64,000 nucleotides of DNA. Source: Alphaproteobacteria bacterium. Lineage in GTDB: Bacteria; Pseudomonadota; Alphaproteobacteria; Caulobacterales; Caulobacteraceae. The stretch lies in assembly GCA_025359785.1 (NCBI GenBank), contig JANYET010000055.1:1-64000 (forward strand), in the 5' to 3' direction. Positions 50,833 through 59,966 of the stretch are shown here, one piece after another. The position numbers and the translations under genes are program-made. The first letter of the stretch is position 1. Every line of letters starts with the position of its first letter. The notes beneath the pieces are model-generated. The model was given only the letters and a program-made list of their open reading frames with translations, ran no database searches and was not told the DNA's origin.

Positions 50833-51479
50833 GCGGTCTCACTCTTTGGGGAACCCTTCTGACCGCCTATCCGCGGCTCTTCGCCCTTCAGCAGGCGTTG
50901 GATATTGGCCAGGTGGCGGATGTAGATCAGCACGGCCATCACAGCCGCCAGGATCGCCACCGCTGGCCGGTGCAGCAGCAGCGCGGCGATCGGTGCAACG
51001 ATCGCCGCGGTCAGCCCCGCCAGCGACGAGATCCGGAAAAGCGCCGCCATCAGCAGCCACGCCGCGCCGCTGATCATTCCGACCGGCCAAGCCGCCGCAA
51101 GCAGGGTGCCGAAGAAGGTCGCCACGCCCTTGCCACCCTTGAACCTCAGCCAAACCGGGAAGATGTGCCCGAAAAAGGCCGCGCCGCCGGCCATGCAAGT
51201 CAGCACGCCCTGGGCATCATCGCTCAAGTGCCGGGTCGCCAGCCAGGCGATCAGGACCGCCACCGCGCCCTTGCCACCATCGCCCAGCAAGGTAAGGGCC
51301 GCCAGGTCGCGGCGTCCGCTGCGCAACACATTGGTCGCCCCGATGCTGTGCGAGCCGATGGCGCGAGGATCGCCCGCGCCGGCGGCCCGCATCACGATCA
51401 CCCCGAACGGGATCGAGCCCAGCAGGTAGCCGCCGATCAGAGCGGCATCGATCTGCAGGTTGGTCAGGTTCTCGAACAT
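50829..51479 (-). CDS. plsY: Glycerol-3-phosphate acyltransferase PlsY
   Basis: A 216-residue membrane acyltransferase using acyl-phosphate to make lysophosphatidate, the first step of phospholipid synthesis. Five membrane spans are seen. The conserved loops are IPFGVIVMRAAGAGDPRAIGSHSIGATNVLRSG (motif 1), LTLLGDGGKGAVAVLIAW (phosphate loop) and RFKGGKGVATFFGTLLA (motif 3). The start at 51479 fits the family. Its stop overlaps the dprA start by four bases, so the two are coupled. The partner plsX is not in the window. Confidence 0.95.
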   Translation of the reverse strand: MFENLTNLQIDAALIGGYLLGSIPFGVIVMRAAGAGDPRAIGSHSIGATNVLRSGRRDLAALTLLGDGGKGAVAVLIAWLATRHLSDDAQGVLTCMAGGAAFFGHIFPVWLRFKGGKGVATFFGTLLAAAWPVGMISGAAWLLMAALFRISSLAGLTAAIVAPIAALLLHRPAVAILAAVMAVLIYIRHLANIQRLLKGEEPRIGGQKGSPKSETA

Positions 51480-51692
51480 GGGCGCTCCCTTGGGTCGGAG
51501 TCGTAGCGCCTAGTCTTGCGGGGCGAAAGCGCCGTGGCTTGGCGCGGCGCGCCGGCCCTCATCCGATGCAACCGCAAGAAATTCGCGCCTATGCCCCGGT
51601 CACGGGCTTCCTTTGCAGGCCGCCCATCGCCTAAGTGAGGGGGCAAACGGTCGCAAGAGCCGGGACGAAACGCACAACACGGCAGGGGCAGG
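51480..51692. other. Intergenic region upstream of acyl-CoA synthetase
   Basis: A 213-base divergent gap between plsY and the acyl-CoA synthetase. It should contain both promoters, but no clear sigma-70 boxes or repeats are seen. Confidence 0.4.
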
Positions 51693-53393
51693 ATGTATTA
51701 CGCGGAACTCAATCAGGCGTGGGCGGATCTCACGGGGCCCGACGCCCCCTTCGAGATCACCGAGATCGAGGTGCGCGGCGCGCGGCTGAAGTCGTTCCGC
51801 AATGCGCCGCCCAGCGTCCGGGCGCTCTGGCTTTCCACCGCCGCCTTCGCCGAGCGCGACTATCTCGTCTACGGCGACGAACGGATCACCTACGCCGAGG
51901 CGCATCGGCAAGTCGCCAGCATCGCAAACTGGATGATCAGCGTGGGCGTGGCGCCCGGCGACCGTATCGCCATCGCCATGCGCAACTATCCGGAATGGAT
52001 GTTGATCTACTGGGCGGCGGCCTGCATCGGCGTCGCGGTGGTCGGCATGAACGCCTGGTGGACCGCCACGGAGATGGCCTACGGCCTGAACGACGCCAGG
52101 CCCAAGGTGCTGTTCGCCGACGCCGAGCGCATCGCCCGCCTGGCCGAACAGCCGCAGATGCTAGGCGAGGCCCTGCTGGTCGCCGTGCGCGCCGACACCG
52201 CGCCGCAGGGCGCGGTCGCCTGGCGCGACGTCGCGGCCCATGGCGGAGACCTGCCGCAGGTCGAGGTCGATCCCGACGCCGACGTCTGCATCTTCTACAC
52301 CTCCGGCACCACGGGCTTCCCGAAGGGCGCGCAGCTGACCCACCGGGGATGCGTCTCCAACCTCTTCAACATGGCCTTTTCCGGCCAGGTCCAGGCGCTG
52401 GCCACCGCCAAGGCCACCGGTGTCGCGATTGACCCGTCCGCGCCCGCGCCGATCCCGGTGACCCTGATCACCACCCCGCTGTTCCACGTCACCGCCAACA
52501 ACTGCGCGGCCTATGTGACCACCGCGGCGGGCGGCAAGATGGTGCTGATGTACCGCTGGGACGCGACCGAGGCCCTCCAGCTGATCCAGCGCGAGCGGGT
52601 CAGCGGGGTCAGCGGCGTGCCGGTCATGGCCCGTGAACTGGTGACGCACCCGGATTTCGCAAGCTACGACACCGCCAGCCTGCTCAGTGTCGGCGGCGGT
52701 GGCGCGCAGCTGCAGCCGGACCTGGTGGCCAAGATCGACGCGACCGTCGCCACCGCCCGGCCCAACACCGGCTATGGCATGACCGAGACCTGCGGCATCA
52801 TCACCGCGGTGTCCGGCGACTTCTTCGTCGACAAACCGGCCAGCTGCGGCCGAGCCATGCCCACCTTCGACGTCCGCATCGTCGGAGAAAACGGAGAGGC
52901 CCTGCCGCCGGGCCAGCCGGGCGAGCTGTGGGTCAAGGGCGCGCCGGTCATCAAGGGCTACATCAACCGGCCCGACGCGACGGCGGAATCCATCACCGAC
53001 GGCTGGCTGCACACCGGCGACGTCGCCTACCTCGACGACGACCAGTTCATCTTCCTGGTCGACCGCAAGAAGGACATGGTGCTGCGCGGCGGCGAGAACA
53101 TCTACTGCGCTGAGGTCGAGGCGGTGCTGCACCAGCACGACGGCGTTGCCGAATGCAGCGTCTTCGGGGTCGCCGACGACCGGCTGGGCGAGGAGGTCGG
53201 CGTCGCGGTAGTGATGCGGCCGGGCCAGGCGGTGACGGCGGCCGAGCTGCGCGATCACTGCGCGGCGCTCACCGCGCGGCATAAGATTCCGCGCTACATC
53301 TGGATCCTGGACACCCCGCTGCCGCGCAACGCCAGCGGCAAGTTCCTGCGGCGCGAGCTACGCGACAGCCTGAAGACCGAAGCGGCGCTCTGA
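51693..53393 (+). CDS. AMP-dependent acyl-CoA synthetase/ligase
   Basis: A 566-residue ANL-superfamily ligase that activates a carboxylic acid to its CoA thioester through an acyl-AMP. The phosphate loop is CIFYTSGTTGFPKGAQLTH near residue 200. The adenine loop is ARPNTGYGMTETCGI. The A8 hinge and C-terminal lid are seen in TGDVAYLDDDQFIFLVDRKKDMVLRGGENIYCAEVEAVL, and the catalytic lysine is in LPRNASGKFLRRELR near the C-terminus. The substrate is probably a medium/long-chain fatty acid or an aromatic acid. The ATG at 51693 follows a GGCAGGGGCAGG ribosome site. Confidence 0.93.
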   Translation: MYYAELNQAWADLTGPDAPFEITEIEVRGARLKSFRNAPPSVRALWLSTAAFAERDYLVYGDERITYAEAHRQVASIANWMISVGVAPGDRIAIAMRNYPEWMLIYWAAACIGVAVVGMNAWWTATEMAYGLNDARPKVLFADAERIARLAEQPQMLGEALLVAVRADTAPQGAVAWRDVAAHGGDLPQVEVDPDADVCIFYTSGTTGFPKGAQLTHRGCVSNLFNMAFSGQVQALATAKATGVAIDPSAPAPIPVTLITTPLFHVTANNCAAYVTTAAGGKMVLMYRWDATEALQLIQRERVSGVSGVPVMARELVTHPDFASYDTASLLSVGGGGAQLQPDLVAKIDATVATARPNTGYGMTETCGIITAVSGDFFVDKPASCGRAMPTFDVRIVGENGEALPPGQPGELWVKGAPVIKGYINRPDATAESITDGWLHTGDVAYLDDDQFIFLVDRKKDMVLRGGENIYCAEVEAVLHQHDGVAECSVFGVADDRLGEEVGVAVVMRPGQAVTAAELRDHCAALTARHKIPRYIWILDTPLPRNASGKFLRRELRDSLKTEAAL

Positions 53394-53403
53394 CGCGCTC
53401 GCA

Positions 53404-54711
53404 TCAGGCCCCGAACACCGTCCGTCCATCGACCACCGTCCGTAGCACCTTGCCCTGCAGGCGGCGGCCGTCGAAGGGCGAGTTCTTGGATTTCGAGATC
53501 AGCTTGTCGGCGTCGATCAGCAGAGGCGCGTTGAGGTCGCAGAGCACCAGGTCGGCGGGCGCGCCCTTGGCCAGTCGGCCCTGCGGCAGGCCAAGCAGGT
53601 CGGCGGGCGCGCAGGTCACCGTCCGGATCAGGTCGATCAGCGGTATGCGGCCCTCGTGGTGGAAGGTCAGCAAGGCGGGCAGCAGGGTCTGCAGGCCGAT
53701 GGCGCCGGGCGCGGCCTCGTCATAGGGCAGGCGTTTGTCCTCGGCGGGCGCCGGGGCGTGGGCCGAGACGACGATCTGGATCAGGCCCGAGGCCACCGCC
53801 TCGATCACCGCCTGGCGGTCGTCCTCGCTGCGCAACGGCGGGTCGACCTTGCAGAAGGTGCGGTAGTCGCCGATGTCGATCTCGTTGAAGGACAGGTGGT
53901 TGATCGAAGTGGTGGCGGTGACCGGCAGGCCCCGCTCCCGGCCGCGCCGAAAGCTTTCGATCGCATCGGCCGTGGTGAGCTGATCCACCAGCAGGCGTGC
54001 GCCCGTCAGCTCGACCAGCGCCAGGTCGCGCTCCAGCATGATTTTCTCGGCGATCGCCGGCACGCCCGGCAGGCCCATCCGCGAGGCGAACTCGCCCTCG
54101 CTGGCCGCGGCGCCAGCCGATAGCCACGGGTCCGCCGGCCGGTGCGCCACCAGCACGCCAAAGGCCTTGGCGTAGGCCAGCACCCGGCGCAGCACCTTGG
54201 AGTCGACAATGGGACGGTCGGCGTCGGAGATGTAGAGACAGCCGGCCTCGGCCATCAGCCCGATCTCGGCCATCCGCTGCCCGTGCGCGCCCTTGGTGGC
54301 GGCCCCGGCCACGTGGACCTTCACCAGTTCGATGTCGCGGGCGCGGCGCAGGATGAAGTCGACCACCGAGGGCTCGTCGATCACCGGATCGGTGTCGGGC
54401 TGCAGGACGATGGACGTGACGCCGCCGGCCGCGGCCGCCAGCGCCGCCGACTTCAGGGTCTCCTTGGTCTCGGTCCCCGGCTCGCCGGTCTTGACCCGGA
54501 TGTCGACCAGGCCGGGCAGCAGCAGGGCGCCCTTGCCATCGATTAGATCGATATCCGGCGACAGCGACCCGAAGTCCGCGCCCTTCACGACATCGGCGAT
54601 GACGCCCTTGGTGACGATGATGCCGCCCGGGCCGTCATAGCCGCTGGCCGGATCGACAAGCCGGACATTGGTGAAGGCGGCAGGGCGGCCATTTCCCGAC
54701 AGAGAGGTCAT
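53404..54711 (-). CDS. Dihydroorotase-like protein lacking the metal-binding site (PyrC')
   Basis: A 435-residue amidohydrolase-fold protein with the overall sequence of dihydroorotase. The signature metal motif is lost: where active enzymes have HxH (LIDIHVHLREPG) this has [10 protein letters not shown] (Arg72, Lys74). The later metal/catalytic stretch reads [11 protein letters not shown] instead of SDHAP. Such pseudo-enzymes (PyrC' or PyrX in Pseudomonas) do not hydrolyse dihydroorotate but scaffold aspartate carbamoyltransferase. Here the gene overlaps pyrB by four bases downstream of it, exactly the pyrB-pyrC' arrangement. A true dihydroorotase would have to be elsewhere in the genome. 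Confidence 0.88.
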   Translation of the reverse strand: MTSLSGNGRPAAFTNVRLVDPASGYDGPGGIIVTKGVIADVVKGADFGSLSPDIDLIDGKGALLLPGLVDIRVKTGEPGTETKETLKSAALAAAAGGVTSIVLQPDTDPVIDEPSVVDFILRRARDIELVKVHVAGAATKGAHGQRMAEIGLMAEAGCLYISDADRPIVDSKVLRRVLAYAKAFGVLVAHRPADPWLSAGAAASEGEFASRMGLPGVPAIAEKIMLERDLALVELTGARLLVDQLTTADAIESFRRGRERGLPVTATTSINHLSFNEIDIGDYRTFCKVDPPLRSEDDRQAVIEAVASGLIQIVVSAHAPAPAEDKRLPYDEAAPGAIGLQTLLPALLTFHHEGRIPLIDLIRTVTCAPADLLGLPQGRLAKGAPADLVLCDLNAPLLIDADKLISKSKNSPFDGRRLQGKVLRTVVDGRTVFGA

Positions 54712-55688
54712 CGGTCGTTGTCCAGGCGGGCGGCCAGCGATGTCAGCACCGCCATCCGCGCGGCCACGCCCATCTCCACCTGATCCTGGATCAGGCTGAC
54801 GGACAGGTCGTCGGCGACGTCGCTGTCGATCTCCACGCCGCGGTTCATCGGGCCGGGATGCATCACCCGAACATGCGGCGCGGCGAAGGCCAGCTTCTCC
54901 CGGTCGAGGCCGAAAAAGCGGAAATACTCGCGCTGCGACGGCGCCATGACCCCGTCCATGCGCTCCAGCTGCAGGCGCAGCATCATCACCACGTCACAGC
55001 CGGCGATGCCCTCGCGCATGTCGTGGCAGATCGCGACGTTCCAGCGCTCGGCCTGCGGCGGGATCAGGGTCGGCGGGCCCACCAGCCGCACCTCCGCGCC
55101 CAGCATCTGCAAGAGCGCGATGTTGGACCGCGCCACCCGGCTGTGGGCCACGTCGCCGCAGATCGCCACCTTCAGGCCAGCGATCCGCCCGAAGGCGCGG
55201 CGCATGGACAGCGCATCCAGCAGCGCCTGGGTCGGGTGCTCGTGCTGGCCGTCGCCGGCGTTGATCACCGAGCAGCTGACCTTCTGCGACAGCAGGCTCG
55301 CCGCGCCCGACGAGGCGTGGCGGATCACCAGCAGGTCCGGCTGCATGGCGTTCAGTGTCACCGCCGTGTCGATCAGGGTCTCGCCCTTCGACATGGCCGA
55401 CGACCGCGGACTCATATTGACCACGTCAGCGCCCAGCCGCTTGCCGGCCAGCTCAAACGAGCTCTGGGTCCGCGTCGAGTTCTCGAAGAACAGATTCATC
55501 AGCGTGCGACCCTTGAGCAGGTCGAGCTTCTTGGAGGTCTGGCGGTTTAGGCTGACGAATCCATCGGCCAGGTCGAGCAGATTGGCGACCTCGACCTCGT
55601 TGAGGTCGGTGGCGGACAGGAAATGCTTCTTGGGAAAGGAGAAGGTCCGTTGCAGGACCTCGTTCAGACCAGGCTGGGTCGTTGTCAT
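54708..55688 (-). CDS. pyrB: Aspartate carbamoyltransferase catalytic subunit
   Basis: A 326-residue ATCase chain condensing carbamoyl phosphate with aspartate, the first committed pyrimidine step. The carbamoyl-phosphate loop [20 protein letters not shown], the Lys-containing [21 protein letters not shown] loop, [17 protein letters not shown] and the aspartate-binding [11 protein letters not shown] are present. No regulatory pyrI is nearby; the following DHOase-like gene is the probable structural partner. The start at 55688 lies in a 115-base gap with the divergent DUF1993 gene. Confidence 0.96.
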   Translation of the reverse strand: MTTTQPGLNEVLQRTFSFPKKHFLSATDLNEVEVANLLDLADGFVSLNRQTSKKLDLLKGRTLMNLFFENSTRTQSSFELAGKRLGADVVNMSPRSSAMSKGETLIDTAVTLNAMQPDLLVIRHASSGAASLLSQKVSCSVINAGDGQHEHPTQALLDALSMRRAFGRIAGLKVAICGDVAHSRVARSNIALLQMLGAEVRLVGPPTLIPPQAERWNVAICHDMREGIAGCDVVMMLRLQLERMDGVMAPSQREYFRFFGLDREKLAFAAPHVRVMHPGPMNRGVEIDSDVADDLSVSLIQDQVEMGVAARMAVLTSLAARLDNDR

Positions 55689-55803
55689 TAAAGCGCCGTC
55701 TTAGAGCCCGCCGCGGCGGAAGGGAAGCGCTGCGTTGCGGCGGCGTGAGCCCACCCCTACGGTCCCTGCGCGTCCCAGCAGATTCGACACCCCGGAGCCC
55801 GCG

Positions 55804-56313
55804 ATGACCACCAACCTCTTCACCTTCATCGGCCTCTATTCGCGGCTGCTCGACACCGCCGCCAGCCTGTTGAAGAAGGGTGATGCTTTCGCCAAGGCCC
55901 AGGGCGTCTCCGAGGCTGACATGCTGGGCTGGCGGCTGATCGACGACATGGCGCCGCTGGCCTTCCAGATCATGGTGGTCTGCAATTTCTCCCGCCAATG
56001 GCCAGCCCGCGTCGCCGGCCTGCCGGTCCCAGAGGCCATCGAGGCCGATCTCAGCCTGGCGGGGTTCCAGACGGCCATCGCCGAGGCCAAGGCCTACCTG
56101 GCGACGCTGACGCCCAAGCAGTTCGCCGACCGCGACGATGTCCCGCTGACCGTCGAGATCGGCACGGGCATGACGCCCACCCTGCCGTCCGCTCAGTGGC
56201 TGACCGTCTTCGCCACCACCAACCTCTACTTCCACCTCTCGACGGCCTACGGAATCCTGCGCTCCAAGGGCGTGCCGATCGGCAAGCCGGACATGTTCGC
56301 CGGTGGGCTCTAG
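55804..56313 (+). CDS. DUF1993 family protein
   Basis: A 169-residue helical protein of the DUF1993 family, which belongs to the DinB-like four-helix metal-binding bundle clan. Seen are LFTFIGLYSRLLDTAASLLKKGDAFA, a central FQIMVVCNFSRQWPAR, FQTAIAEAKAYLATLTPKQFAD and the C-terminal NLYFHLSTAYGILRSKGVPIGKPDM. Function unknown. I chose the ATG at 55804 with a GGAGCCCGCG ribosome site; upstream in-frame codons overlap the pyrB promoter. Its tail overlaps the convergent ruvX gene by 4 bases. Confidence 0.85.
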   Translation: MTTNLFTFIGLYSRLLDTAASLLKKGDAFAKAQGVSEADMLGWRLIDDMAPLAFQIMVVCNFSRQWPARVAGLPVPEAIEADLSLAGFQTAIAEAKAYLATLTPKQFADRDDVPLTVEIGTGMTPTLPSAQWLTVFATTNLYFHLSTAYGILRSKGVPIGKPDMFAGGL

Positions 56314-56777
56314 GCGTTCCGCAACCGGTCCAGGGCGCCCTGCAGGATCCAGCCGGCGGCGGCCTTGTCGACCACCTCGGCGCGGCGGGCGCGGTTCATG
56401 TCGGCCTCGTCGATCAGCATGCGGTTGACGGCCATGGAGCTCATCCGCTCGTCCCAGAAGGCGATGGGCAGGTCCCTGAGCCGCAGGATGTTGCGCGCGA
56501 ACGCCCGGCTCGACTGGCAGCGCGGCCCCTCGGTCCCGTCCATATTGACCGGCAGGCCGATCACCAGGCCGGCGGCGGCGCGGCTCTCCATCAGCTTGAA
56601 CAGCGCGTTCGCGTCCTGCGTGAACTTGGTCTTGCGGATCAGCTCCAGCGGGCTGGCGATCGCCCGCGAGATATCCGACACCGCCACGCCGATGGTCTTC
56701 TCGCCCAGGTCCAGTCCCATGAGAGGGGTGTTGGGGGCCAGCAGGCCCGGCAGGTCCAGGAGATCGACGACGGCCAT
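56310..56777 (-). CDS. ruvX: Holliday junction resolvase-like protein RuvX/YqgF
   Basis: A 155-residue RNase H-fold protein of the YqgF family, linked to 16S rRNA 5' maturation and proposed as a Holliday junction resolvase. The first catalytic Asp is in MGLDLGEKTIGVAVSD; the second acidic motif in IAFWDERMSSMAVN and the last Asp in VDKAAAGWILQGALD. The N-terminal lead of about 18 residues is longer than in E. coli. The ATG at 56777 has GGAAAGGAA upstream, and the adjacent 123-base repeat lies just before it. Confidence 0.93.
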   Translation of the reverse strand: MAVVDLLDLPGLLAPNTPLMGLDLGEKTIGVAVSDISRAIASPLELIRKTKFTQDANALFKLMESRAAAGLVIGLPVNMDGTEGPRCQSSRAFARNILRLRDLPIAFWDERMSSMAVNRMLIDEADMNRARRAEVVDKAAAGWILQGALDRLRNA

Positions 56778-56793
56778 GTTCCTTTCCTTAGCG

Positions 56794-56916
56794 TGTCATC
56801 CCGGTTTTCGCGCGCCGAAAGACCGGGCCCCATGAACACCTGATGGCGGGCGGCTGGTCCGGCGCGCCCAGCGCGTATGGGTCCCGGACAAGCGCTGCGC
56901 GCTTTCCGGGATGACA
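56794..56916. repeat. 123 bp intergenic element with terminal inverted repeats
   Basis: The ends are TGTCATCCCGG and CCGGGATGACA, with inner inverted GCGCGC and palindromic GGGTCCCGG segments. It lies between ruvX and gatC, both transcribed away from it, so it may contain or shape their promoters. The type is common in alphaproteobacterial intergenic DNA. Confidence 0.7.
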
Positions 56917-57021
56917 TACTGATTTGTATGAGATGCCGGTTTTTGGCCCGTACGCCCGCTCAAATGTTGCATCGTATGCAAGTCCACCTGTAACCCACGC
57001 CTTCAAGCTCAGGAGGATGGC

Positions 57022-57309
57022 ATGACCATCGACGTGGCGACGGTGCGCAAGGTCGCCAGGCTGGCGAGGATCGCCCAGCCGGAAGAGACGCTGGAGAAGC
57101 TCGCGGGCGAGCTGAACGGCATCATGGCGTGGATCGAACAGCTGAATGAGGTCGACACCGATGGGGTCGAGCCGATGACCTCGGCTGTCCACATGCCGGC
57201 GCCGATGCGCGAGGACCTGGTCACCGAAGGCGGTGACCCGGAGATGGTGCTGTCCAATGCGCCGAAGCGGGCCGGCGCCTTCTTCGTCGTGCCGAAGGTG
57301 ATCGAATAG
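57022..57309 (+). CDS. gatC: Asp-tRNA(Asn)/Glu-tRNA(Gln) amidotransferase subunit GatC
   Basis: A 95-residue GatC, the small subunit that wraps and stabilises GatA against GatB. Seen are [46 protein letters not shown] and the conserved C-terminal [34 protein letters not shown] strong AGGAGG site lies just before the ATG at 57022. gatA starts 2 bases after its stop. gatB lies 1.2 kb further on the same strand, with a thioredoxin gene and a convergent small gene between. Confidence 0.97.
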   Translation: MTIDVATVRKVARLARIAQPEETLEKLAGELNGIMAWIEQLNEVDTDGVEPMTSAVHMPAPMREDLVTEGGDPEMVLSNAPKRAGAFFVVPKVIE

Positions 57310-57310
57310 A

Positions 57311-58798
57311 ATGTCCGCGCTGACCTCGCTCACCCTGAAATCCGCCATGGATGGCCTGGCGGACAAGTCGTTTTCCTCCGTCGAGCTGACCCAGGCCCAC
57401 GTCGAGGCCGTCGAGGCCGCCCGTGGCCTGAACGCCTTCGTGCTGGAGACGCCGGACAAGGCGCTGGCCATGGCCCAGGCCTCGGACGCCCGCCGCGCAT
57501 CGGGCGACGCCGGGCCGCTGGATGGCGCGCCGCTCGGCATCAAGGACCTGTTCTGCACGAAGGGCGTGCGCACCACCGCCGCCTCGAAGATCATCGGCGA
57601 CTTCGTGCCGACCTATGAGTCCACGGTCACCGCCAACCTGTGGCGCGACGGCGCGGTCATGCTGGGCAAGCTCAACATGGACCAGTTCGCCATGGGCTCG
57701 TCCAACGAGACCTCCTGCTGGGGTCCAGTGGTCAATCCGTGGCGGGCCCGAACGGCTGAGGGTGGGGGCGGCAACGCCCCGCTGACGCCAGGCGGCTCCT
57801 CCGGCGGTTCGGCCTCGGCGGTCGCCGCGGAGCTTTGCCTGGGCGCCACGGCCACCGACACCGGCGGCTCGATCCGCCAGCCCGCCGCCTTTACCGGCAC
57901 GGTCGGGATCAAGCCGACCTACGGCCGCTGCTCGCGCTGGGGGGTGGTGGCCTTCGCCTCGTCGCTGGATCAGGCCGGGCCGATGGCCCGCACGGTCGAG
58001 GATGCGGCGATGCTGCTGACCTCGATGTGCGGCTACGACCCCAAGGACTCCACGAGCCTCAACGTCGAAACGCCCGACTTCGCGCCCTTCGTCGGTAAGT
58101 CGGTGAAGGGTCTGCGGATCGGCATCCCGAAGGAGTACCGGGTCGACAACATGCCCGCCGAGATCGACGCCTTGTGGGAACAGGGCATCGCGTGGCTGAA
58201 GGAGGCCGGCTGCGAGATCGTCGAGGTCTCCCTGCCGCACACCAAATATGCCCTGCCGGCCTACTACATCGTCGCGCCCGCCGAGGCGTCTTCGAACCTC
58301 GCCCGCTATGACGGCATGCGCTACGGCCTGCGGGTTGAGGGCGCCAACCTCACCGACACCTACGAGAAGTCCCGCGCCGCGGGGTTCGGGACCGAGGTGA
58401 AACGCCGGATCATGATCGGCACCTATGTGCTCTCGGCCGGCTACTACGACGCCTACTACCTGAAGGCGCTGAAGGTCCGCCGGCGGATCGCCGATGACTT
58501 CGATCAGGCCTTTGAGCGGGTCGACGCCCTGCTGACGCCGACTGCGCCCAGCGCCGCCTTTGGCCTGGGCGACAAGTCCGACGATCCGGTCGCCATGTAC
58601 TTGAACGACATCTTCACTGTGACGGTGAACCTGGCGGGCCTGCCCGGCATGAGCGTGCCGGCCGGCCTCGACGCCGCCGGCCTGCCACTCGGCCTGCAGC
58701 TGATCGGCCGCGCCCTGGACGAGGGGACGTTGTTGTCGCTCGGCGGCGCGCTGGAAAAAGCCGCCGATTTCCGCGCCAAGCCTCAGAAGTGGTGGTGA
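57311..58798 (+). CDS. gatA: Asp-tRNA(Asn)/Glu-tRNA(Gln) amidotransferase subunit GatA
   Basis: A 495-residue amidase-signature enzyme that releases ammonia from glutamine for transamidation of mischarged tRNA. The Ser-cisSer-Lys triad is complete: Lys78 in [10 protein letters not shown], cis-Ser163 in [11 protein letters not shown] and the nucleophile Ser187 in [14 protein letters not shown]. The rest is colinear with GatA ([42 protein letters not shown]). Translationally close to gatC. The organism would therefore use the indirect route for Gln-tRNA and/or Asn-tRNA. Confidence 0.97.
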   Translation: MSALTSLTLKSAMDGLADKSFSSVELTQAHVEAVEAARGLNAFVLETPDKALAMAQASDARRASGDAGPLDGAPLGIKDLFCTKGVRTTAASKIIGDFVPTYESTVTANLWRDGAVMLGKLNMDQFAMGSSNETSCWGPVVNPWRARTAEGGGGNAPLTPGGSSGGSASAVAAELCLGATATDTGGSIRQPAAFTGTVGIKPTYGRCSRWGVVAFASSLDQAGPMARTVEDAAMLLTSMCGYDPKDSTSLNVETPDFAPFVGKSVKGLRIGIPKEYRVDNMPAEIDALWEQGIAWLKEAGCEIVEVSLPHTKYALPAYYIVAPAEASSNLARYDGMRYGLRVEGANLTDTYEKSRAAGFGTEVKRRIMIGTYVLSAGYYDAYYLKALKVRRRIADDFDQAFERVDALLTPTAPSAAFGLGDKSDDPVAMYLNDIFTVTVNLAGLPGMSVPAGLDAAGLPLGLQLIGRALDEGTLLSLGGALEKAADFRAKPQKWW

Positions 58799-58873
58799 AG
58801 CGGGCCGCGGCCTGACAAGCTGCGGTCTCGCGCCGTCTCGATCCGAGCCCGGCGTGCGAGGCAGGGGCGCGCC

Positions 58874-59389
58874 GTGAAATTTCGCAAGGTCTGTCGCTTA
58901 GCCCTGGGGCTTGCGCTCGCCGCCGCTCCGGCGATGGCCTCGGGCGTCGGCAAACCCGCCCGCGACTTCACCATCACCACCCTCGACAAGCAGCAGGTGC
59001 GGCTGTCCGACCTGAAGGGCAAGGTTGTGGTGGTGAACCGCTGGGCGACCTGGTGCACGCCCTGCAAGGCCGAGATGGCGGCCTTCGAAAACTTCATGCG
59101 CACCCATCCCGACACCGACCTGAAGATCTTCGCGGTCACCACCGAGCTGCAATATTCGGCGTCCAAACTGAGACCGCTGCAGGGCATCCTGCACTATCCG
59201 ATCGCCACCAACGTCTCGGGCTCGGGCTATCGGGTGATGGACGGCGTGCCGACCAGCTACATCATCGACCGCGCCGGCGTGGTGCGCTTCGCCGGGTCCG
59301 GCGCCTTCGATCTCGAGGGCTTCGAAGCCGCCGTGACACCGCTGCTCAAGGAGCCCGCGCCGACCCCGGCCCCGGTCGCGGCGCCGTAG
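58874..59389 (+). CDS. TlpA-like thioredoxin-fold protein
   Basis: A 171-residue exported thioredoxin-fold protein. A signal peptide (FRKVCRLALGLALAAAPAMA, to about residue 22) is followed by an AhpC/TlpA domain with the redox motif WCTPC at Cys61-Cys64. The usual cis-Pro loop is VMDGVPTSYIIDRAGVVRF. It should reduce or isomerise disulfides in the periplasm, as in cytochrome c maturation. The start is GTG at 58874. The C-terminus is Pro-rich (APTPAPVAAP). It sits between gatA and gatB on the same strand; no redox partners are nearby. Confidence 0.9.
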   Translation: MKFRKVCRLALGLALAAAPAMASGVGKPARDFTITTLDKQQVRLSDLKGKVVVVNRWATWCTPCKAEMAAFENFMRTHPDTDLKIFAVTTELQYSASKLRPLQGILHYPIATNVSGSGYRVMDGVPTSYIIDRAGVVRFAGSGAFDLEGFEAAVTPLLKEPAPTPAPVAAP

Positions 59390-59404
59390 TCAGCCCAAAG
59401 AAAA

Positions 59405-59430
59405 AGCCCCCCGCCGTCAGGCGAGGGGCT
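59405..59430. terminator. Terminator between tlpA-like gene and a convergent exported-protein gene
   Basis: Stem AGCCCC-CGCC/GGCG-GGGGCT with a GTCA loop. On the minus strand it is followed by TTTTTCTTT, making a good terminator for the convergent gene; on the plus strand the T tract is weak. Confidence 0.8.
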
Positions 59431-59461
59431 CTTCAATCTCAGATACTGAAGACGCGCCGGC

Positions 59462-59761
59462 TTACTTCGGCAGCTTGTCGAGATCGGCCTGAATGGCCTT
59501 CAGCTTGGCGTCGTCGATGGCGCCTTGGCTCATCGGGGCGACCTGGGAGAGCGTCATGTCCTTGATCTGGTCCATGTACTGGTCGATGCCGGGGACGTCC
59601 TTTTCCAGGATGGCCTTGGTGGCCGGGTTCGCCCAGAGCGCGCCGATGGTGGTCTTTTCGACCGACGGCGGGCCCATCGGGGCCGCGGGAGCCTGAGCGA
59701 AAGCCGGCACGGCGGCGAGGGTCGCGAGGGCCGCGAGGCCGGCGATGATCGTGGTCTTCAT
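59462..59761 (-). CDS. Small exported hypothetical protein
   Basis: A 99-residue protein with a signal peptide (MKTTIIAGLAALATLAAVPAFA, cut near residue 22) and a short mature part: PSVEKTTIGALWANPATKAILEKDVPGIDQYMDQIKDMTLSQVAPMSQGAIDDAKLKAIQADLDKL. The pattern of a few helices resembles other small periplasmic proteins of Caulobacterales, but I assign no family. An ATG at 59827 would add 22 unlikely residues, so I start at 59761. Convergent with the thioredoxin gene and divergent from gatB. Confidence 0.75.
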   Translation of the reverse strand: MKTTIIAGLAALATLAAVPAFAQAPAAPMGPPSVEKTTIGALWANPATKAILEKDVPGIDQYMDQIKDMTLSQVAPMSQGAIDDAKLKAIQADLDKLPK

Positions 59762-59966
59762 GAGTGGGTTCCTTCCCCGAGAAATGTTGCCCGCGTAGCA
59801 TGAGCGCAACTGCGGGGTGCGACGCAAGTTACAAACCAGTTAGCGCGGCGCCATGGCTCACCCCCCGACGGGGCAGGCCGGCCTTTTGAGCGCGGAATGG
59901 CCCCGCGCGCAAGATGACACACGCGTCACGCTTTCTCTTCGGCGTCTGTGGCGCTATCGAGGCGGC

